DNA of 64,000 bases from Reichenbachiella carrageenanivorans. Lineage in GTDB: Bacteria > Bacteroidota > Bacteroidia > Cytophagales > Cyclobacteriaceae. The translations under genes were made by a program, and so were the position numbers. The notes under the pieces are model-generated. The model was not told the origin of the DNA and searched no databases. It worked only from the letters and a program-made list of their open reading frames with translations. The stretch spans positions 124,001 to 188,000 of the forward strand of contig NZ_CP106735.1 in the NCBI RefSeq assembly GCF_025639805.1, given 5' to 3'. Shown piece after piece: positions 61,169 through 64,000 of this stretch. Every line of letters starts with the position of its first letter. The first letter of the stretch is position 1.

Positions 61169-62419
61169 TTATTTGAATACCAGACGGTCTTTATCTTCGT
61201 AGCCATCGTAAGAAGAGACTACTACTTTTTCGCCAGGTTGCAAACCTTCTATCACTTCATAGAATCTTGGGTTTTGACGCCCAAGTCTGATATTTCTCCT
61301 CATTGCAAAATCGCCCGATTCATCCACCACAAAGACCCAATTGCCTCCAGTCGTTTGATAAAAGCTACCCCTAGGGATTTGTACTGCTTCTATGTTTTCG
61401 CTGAGCTGAAGCTTGATTTGTAGCGTTTGTCCTCTCCTGATATCCGTAGGGAGCTCGTTTTCGAATTTTAGATCTACTGAAAATAGTCCGTTGATTACTT
61501 CAGGATATATCTTATAAATTTTGAGTTTATGCGTTTCACCTGCAAAATCAAACGTTCCCTCTAGCCCTTCGTATATCCGAGCGATGTAGTGTTCGTCTAT
61601 CGTTGCTCTTACTTTGAATGCATCTAGATCATCAATCTGACCGATATTTTGCCCAGCCATGATAGACTCTCCTATTTCTACATTGACTGAAGACAAACTG
61701 CCTGATATAGGGGCTTTGATGTACAGGTTGTCCAAATTTCCTTTGATCATTTTCAGGTTTTTCCTAGTCCGCTCTAAGGTTTCTGTGGTTTGCCTGATCT
61801 GAGCTTCGGTAGATTTAGTATCGAAAATCTGTGATTCTATTTCGATCTCCTTGGTAGAAACCAATCGGTCATAGGCTCTTTTCAAATTGAGATACTCTTG
61901 TTCTGAGATTACTTTATCGTCTCTGAGCTTTGCCCCTCTTTCATAAGCATCCTTTGCGGCATCTATATCATAGTTGAGCGTAGTCAACCTTCTTTTGAGT
62001 TCGAATTTATTTCGTTGAAGTGCCAGCTTAGTATTAGCCAGTTCGTTGACCAAACGGAAAGTTTGTGTTTCTTCTCGTACAAAATTCTGCACCAAGTTGT
62101 TATTTGCCAGCTTCAAAATGGTATCACCTTTGGACACCATCTCTCCTCCTTCTAAGTATTTCCGCTCCACATTACCTCCTTCTATTGCATCTAAGCGGAT
62201 CGTTTTGATCGGCATCACATTACCGTCTACTGGTATAAACTCACGAAACTGGCCTTTTACCACTTCAGATACATTGATTTTGTCCGAAGACACGTTGAGC
62301 TTAGAGCCTTTGTCGGCAAAGATGAAATTGTAGAGTATAAAGGAGACAAAGAGTACACCAAATGAGATGGAAGAAATCTTCCCTATCGTCCATTTTTTCT
62401 TTTTAATCTTTTTATCCAT
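61169..62419 (-). CDS. HlyD/MacA-family periplasmic adaptor
   Basis: 416 residues. An N-terminal membrane anchor (about 11-31) follows a basic MDKKIKKKKW start. Then come the lipoyl-type first half (VEGNVMPIKTIRLDAIEGGNVERKYLEGGEMVSKGDTIL), a long coiled-coil hairpin (about 110-235), lipoyl second half YIKAPISGSLSSVNVEIGESIMAGQNIG, and beta-barrel/membrane-proximal domains (RRGQTLQIKLQLSE, VQIPRGSFYQTTGGNWVFVV). This is the MacA-like adaptor order. It would connect the inner-membrane complex to the TolC channel. First gene of the operon. Confidence 0.93.
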   Translation of the reverse strand: MDKKIKKKKWTIGKISSISFGVLFVSFILYNFIFADKGSKLNVSSDKINVSEVVKGQFREFIPVDGNVMPIKTIRLDAIEGGNVERKYLEGGEMVSKGDTILKLANNNLVQNFVREETQTFRLVNELANTKLALQRNKFELKRRLTTLNYDIDAAKDAYERGAKLRDDKVISEQEYLNLKRAYDRLVSTKEIEIESQIFDTKSTEAQIRQTTETLERTRKNLKMIKGNLDNLYIKAPISGSLSSVNVEIGESIMAGQNIGQIDDLDAFKVRATIDEHYIARIYEGLEGTFDFAGETHKLKIYKIYPEVINGLFSVDLKFENELPTDIRRGQTLQIKLQLSENIEAVQIPRGSFYQTTGGNWVFVVDESGDFAMRRNIRLGRQNPRFYEVIEGLQPGEKVVVSSYDGYEDKDRLVFK

Positions 62420-62721
62420 TGGGTCATTATAATTTCAAGTTCGGTCAAGGCATGCCAAGAAAAATGCCACAATCATAGTCGACTGCATATCAAGCACTTA
62501 CAATTTATAGACTGTCGGATAAATGACCAAACTTGTTCATGTATGAAACAACAGGTGTTCGAAATTGACCACTTATAATTTGTTTTTTACTCAGAAAAGA
62601 AATCACTCCTGTCCCTATATGGCTCTACATCCAACATGGTGGTGACTCTAGCAAAATGGGATGATCACAAAAATGTATACGGAATTTTCGACCGAAGGCG
62701 GACGCCTTCAAAAAAGGGCAT

Positions 62722-62752
62722 AAAAAAAGGGTTCAAGACTCCTCCTGAACCC
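62722..62752 (-). terminator. minus-strand terminator with no upstream gene
   Basis: Read on the minus strand, GGGTTCA and TGAACCC (62752-62746 and 62735-62729) form a 7-bp stem with a 10-nt loop followed by seven T. No protein gene lies on the minus strand between it and 63037. Confidence 0.65.
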
Positions 62753-63023
62753 CAAGGTCAAAAACTCAAAATAAAAAGGACTAATCAAATCTTAATCCAC
62801 AACAACAACACGAATATAAATACTCTAATCTTCAAATAAAAATACTCAGTTAAGTAATTGCCTCATTTTGAATTCTATAGCAAGAAATACTCTTAACCGA
62901 AGGAAAAAGCAGCTTTTTTACTGTCATTCACAAGAATATTTCAACTTTAACAACCAAAAAACGTCTATCATACAGAATTGATAATTGGCACACTAATATT
63001 CGAAAGTGCAGCAAAATTTGATT

Positions 63024-63031
63024 TAGATTTG
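63024..63031 (+). promoter_or_regulatory. -7 promoter element, 6 nt before the BatA-type gene
   Basis: TAGATTTG followed by TCCCCA and the ATG at 63038, implying a leaderless mRNA. Confidence 0.5.
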
Positions 63032-63037
63032 TCCCCA

Positions 63038-64000
63038 ATGAACTTCACTTATCCGATTTTTTTGTGGGGCCTCTCCGCCCTCGCTATTCCGATTATCGTT
63101 CACCTATTCAATTTCAGGAAAGCTAAAAAGGTAAGTTTTTCTAATGTTCGCTTTTTAGAAACCATTCAAAAAAAGAGTGCCTCCAATCTCAACCTGAGAC
63201 ATCTGCTCATCTTGCTTTGCAGGCTGCTGTTTATTGCATTTCTCGTACTCACTTTTGCCCAGCCATTCATTCCAGGCAAAGAAAATGGCCTACAAAACAG
63301 ACAGGTCTCTATCTATCTAGACAACTCCCACAGCCTTTCTAACCTGACAATTAATGACATTAGTGGGTTTCATGAACTACTGGGCGTAGCCCAAAATATC
63401 GTAACGCTATACCCTCAAGAAACGCAGTTTAGCCTGACGACCAACGATTTTCAACCAGGCAGTGGAATCAGTCGGTCCCAAACCAAAACCCAGGAAAAAC
63501 TCAGCGAAACCGAATACTCTACCCTCTCTCGAACTGGACAAGAGATATTCAACAAACTACTCGCTACCAATCCTAGCGAAACTAAAGACATTTTTTTACT
63601 GACTGACTTTCAACAATCTACTATTGGGAGCCTCGAAGCATTTACAGACTCTATCAACCAGTATCACATAGTCAGGGCAGTCATACCCGAACAACGCAAC
63701 ATTTATGTGGATACTGTGTTTTTAATCAATCCTTTTTTAGTCCCCAATCAGAAAAATGCCATTCGAGTACAGATTAGGAATCAAGGTTCTGCCATTAGTG
63801 ACTTGCAAGTCAAATTCCATATCAATGACCGACAAAGTGCCACAACCAGCATTGATCTAGATGCCAATGCCAGTCAAAAAGTAACCTTCGAGTTGACAGG
63901 TAGTCTTAACGCCATCAACAAATGCTTGATTAGCTTCGAAGATTTTCCTGTCGCCTTCGACAATGATTATTATTTCACACTCAATCAGGCTGCCAAAATC
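63038..64000 (+). CDS. BatA-type (aerotolerance N-terminal domain) membrane protein, N-terminal part
   Basis: The first 321 residues of a longer protein that leaves the window. It starts NFTYPIFLWGLSALAIPIIVHLFNFRKAKKVSFSNVRFL, the BatA N-terminal domain (PF07584-type, first membrane helix plus the HLFNFRK motif). A second membrane helix follows at about 59-79. QVSIYLDNSHSLSN replaces the VWA-type VLDxSxSM strand, so the region resembles a VWA domain with a degenerate metal site, as in the large BatA-like proteins of Bacteroidota. LLTDFQQST and strand-rich ectodomain repeats follow. Role unknown, probably envelope-associated. Confidence 0.85.
   Translation, partial: MNFTYPIFLWGLSALAIPIIVHLFNFRKAKKVSFSNVRFLETIQKKSASNLNLRHLLILLCRLLFIAFLVLTFAQPFIPGKENGLQNRQVSIYLDNSHSLSNLTINDISGFHELLGVAQNIVTLYPQETQFSLTTNDFQPGSGISRSQTKTQEKLSETEYSTLSRTGQEIFNKLLATNPSETKDIFLLTDFQQSTIGSLEAFTDSINQYHIVRAVIPEQRNIYVDTVFLINPFLVPNQKNAIRVQIRNQGSAISDLQVKFHINDRQSATTSIDLDANASQKVTFELTGSLNAINKCLISFEDFPVAFDNDYYFTLNQAAKI

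Larger units (their letters stand above)
62420..63037. other. 618-bp gap between the efflux operon and the BatA-type gene
   Basis: It contains a hairpin GAAGGC-GGAC-GCCTTC at 62694-62709, a minus-strand terminator-like hairpin at 62729-62752 with its T-run, and the -7 element of the BatA-type gene at 63024-63031. A 67-codon plus-strand frame at 62636 runs through these hairpins and is rich in Lys/Asn/Pro; I do not accept it as a gene. A minus-strand transcript ending at 62722 has no visible gene. Confidence 0.5.

Noticed and set aside
62636..62839. 67-codon open frame on the plus strand
   Set aside because: It spans two hairpins, is rich in Lys/Asn/Pro without a fold pattern, has no promoter element nearby, and overlaps the minus-strand terminator.
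1..64000. Mobile elements, CRISPR arrays, prophage or defence islands
   Set aside because: No transposase, integrase, cas, restriction or toxin-antitoxin genes, no spaced short direct repeats, and no tRNA-anchored island were found; gene content looks like conserved chromosome throughout.

Overview
The window reads as a chromosomal segment of a Bacteroidota member, most likely a marine Cytophagales-type bacterium (inference). The evidence is: repeated copies of the Bacteroidota promoter element TAnnTTTG in front of genes, several families largely confined to this phylum (DUF4290, DUF4251, DUF2911, BatA-type proteins, DUF1571 with an internal LysM), a type IX secretion sorting-like domain, bacillithiol synthesis (BshC), and MurA with Asp in place of the catalytic Cys. 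There is no rRNA, IS element, phage, integrase or CRISPR array. The only RNA gene seen with confidence is one tRNA-His.

Layout. 1-6.5 kb: the start of tryptophan 2,3-dioxygenase, glutaryl-CoA dehydrogenase, two secreted proteins of unknown role, DUF4290-murA and a secreted propeller-like protein. 6.4-14.6 kb: a glycosyltransferase, a methyltransferase, then a tight operon of two duplicated TPR histidine kinases and a NarL/LuxR response regulator, a DinB-fold gene with a Crp-like regulator, and a stand-alone 74-residue LuxR-type HTH protein. 14.6-21.4 kb: a possible small transcript, an AGCS amino-acid/Na+ symporter with a large soluble insert, small secreted proteins, and a SulP anion transporter behind a cysteine-bearing Crp/Fnr regulator. 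21.4-26.1 kb: DUF177-rpmF-fabH-efp-accB-accC, the fatty-acid initiation and biotin carboxylase cluster. 26.1-28.5 kb: three outer-membrane beta-barrel-like genes. 28.5-34.0 kb: five minus-strand genes that may be one operon: a sigma-54 response regulator, its membrane histidine kinase, a kinase-fold protein, a lipoprotein and a DUF4412 protein. 34.2-43.8 kb: a small type IX CTD-like protein, gcvP, a DEAD-box helicase, dihydroorotase, tRNA-His, cytidine deaminase, saccharopine dehydrogenase and YebC. 43.8-50.4 kb: a soluble PAS kinase with a perfect 24-bp palindrome at its start, DUF721/MtfA, a hydrolase, a compact flotillin (FloA)-like protein, glyS and pirin. 50.5-58.8 kb: lipid kinase, typA, a lipoprotein, a solute-binding protein, bshC and rimO. 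58.9-64 kb: TolC, ABC ATPase and adaptor genes of an efflux system without a permease, a 618-bp gap, and the start of a BatA-type membrane protein.

Most of the window is ordinary core genome. The parts that best repay a second look are the duplicated sensor-kinase locus with its HTH-only relative, the five-gene sigma-54/kinase-fold operon, the FloA-like protein, the tRNA-His acceptor-stem mismatches, the palindrome at the PAS kinase start, and a run of genes whose promoter element sits only 4-7 nt before the start codon, implying leaderless mRNAs. All family calls come from reading motifs by eye; no database search was run.
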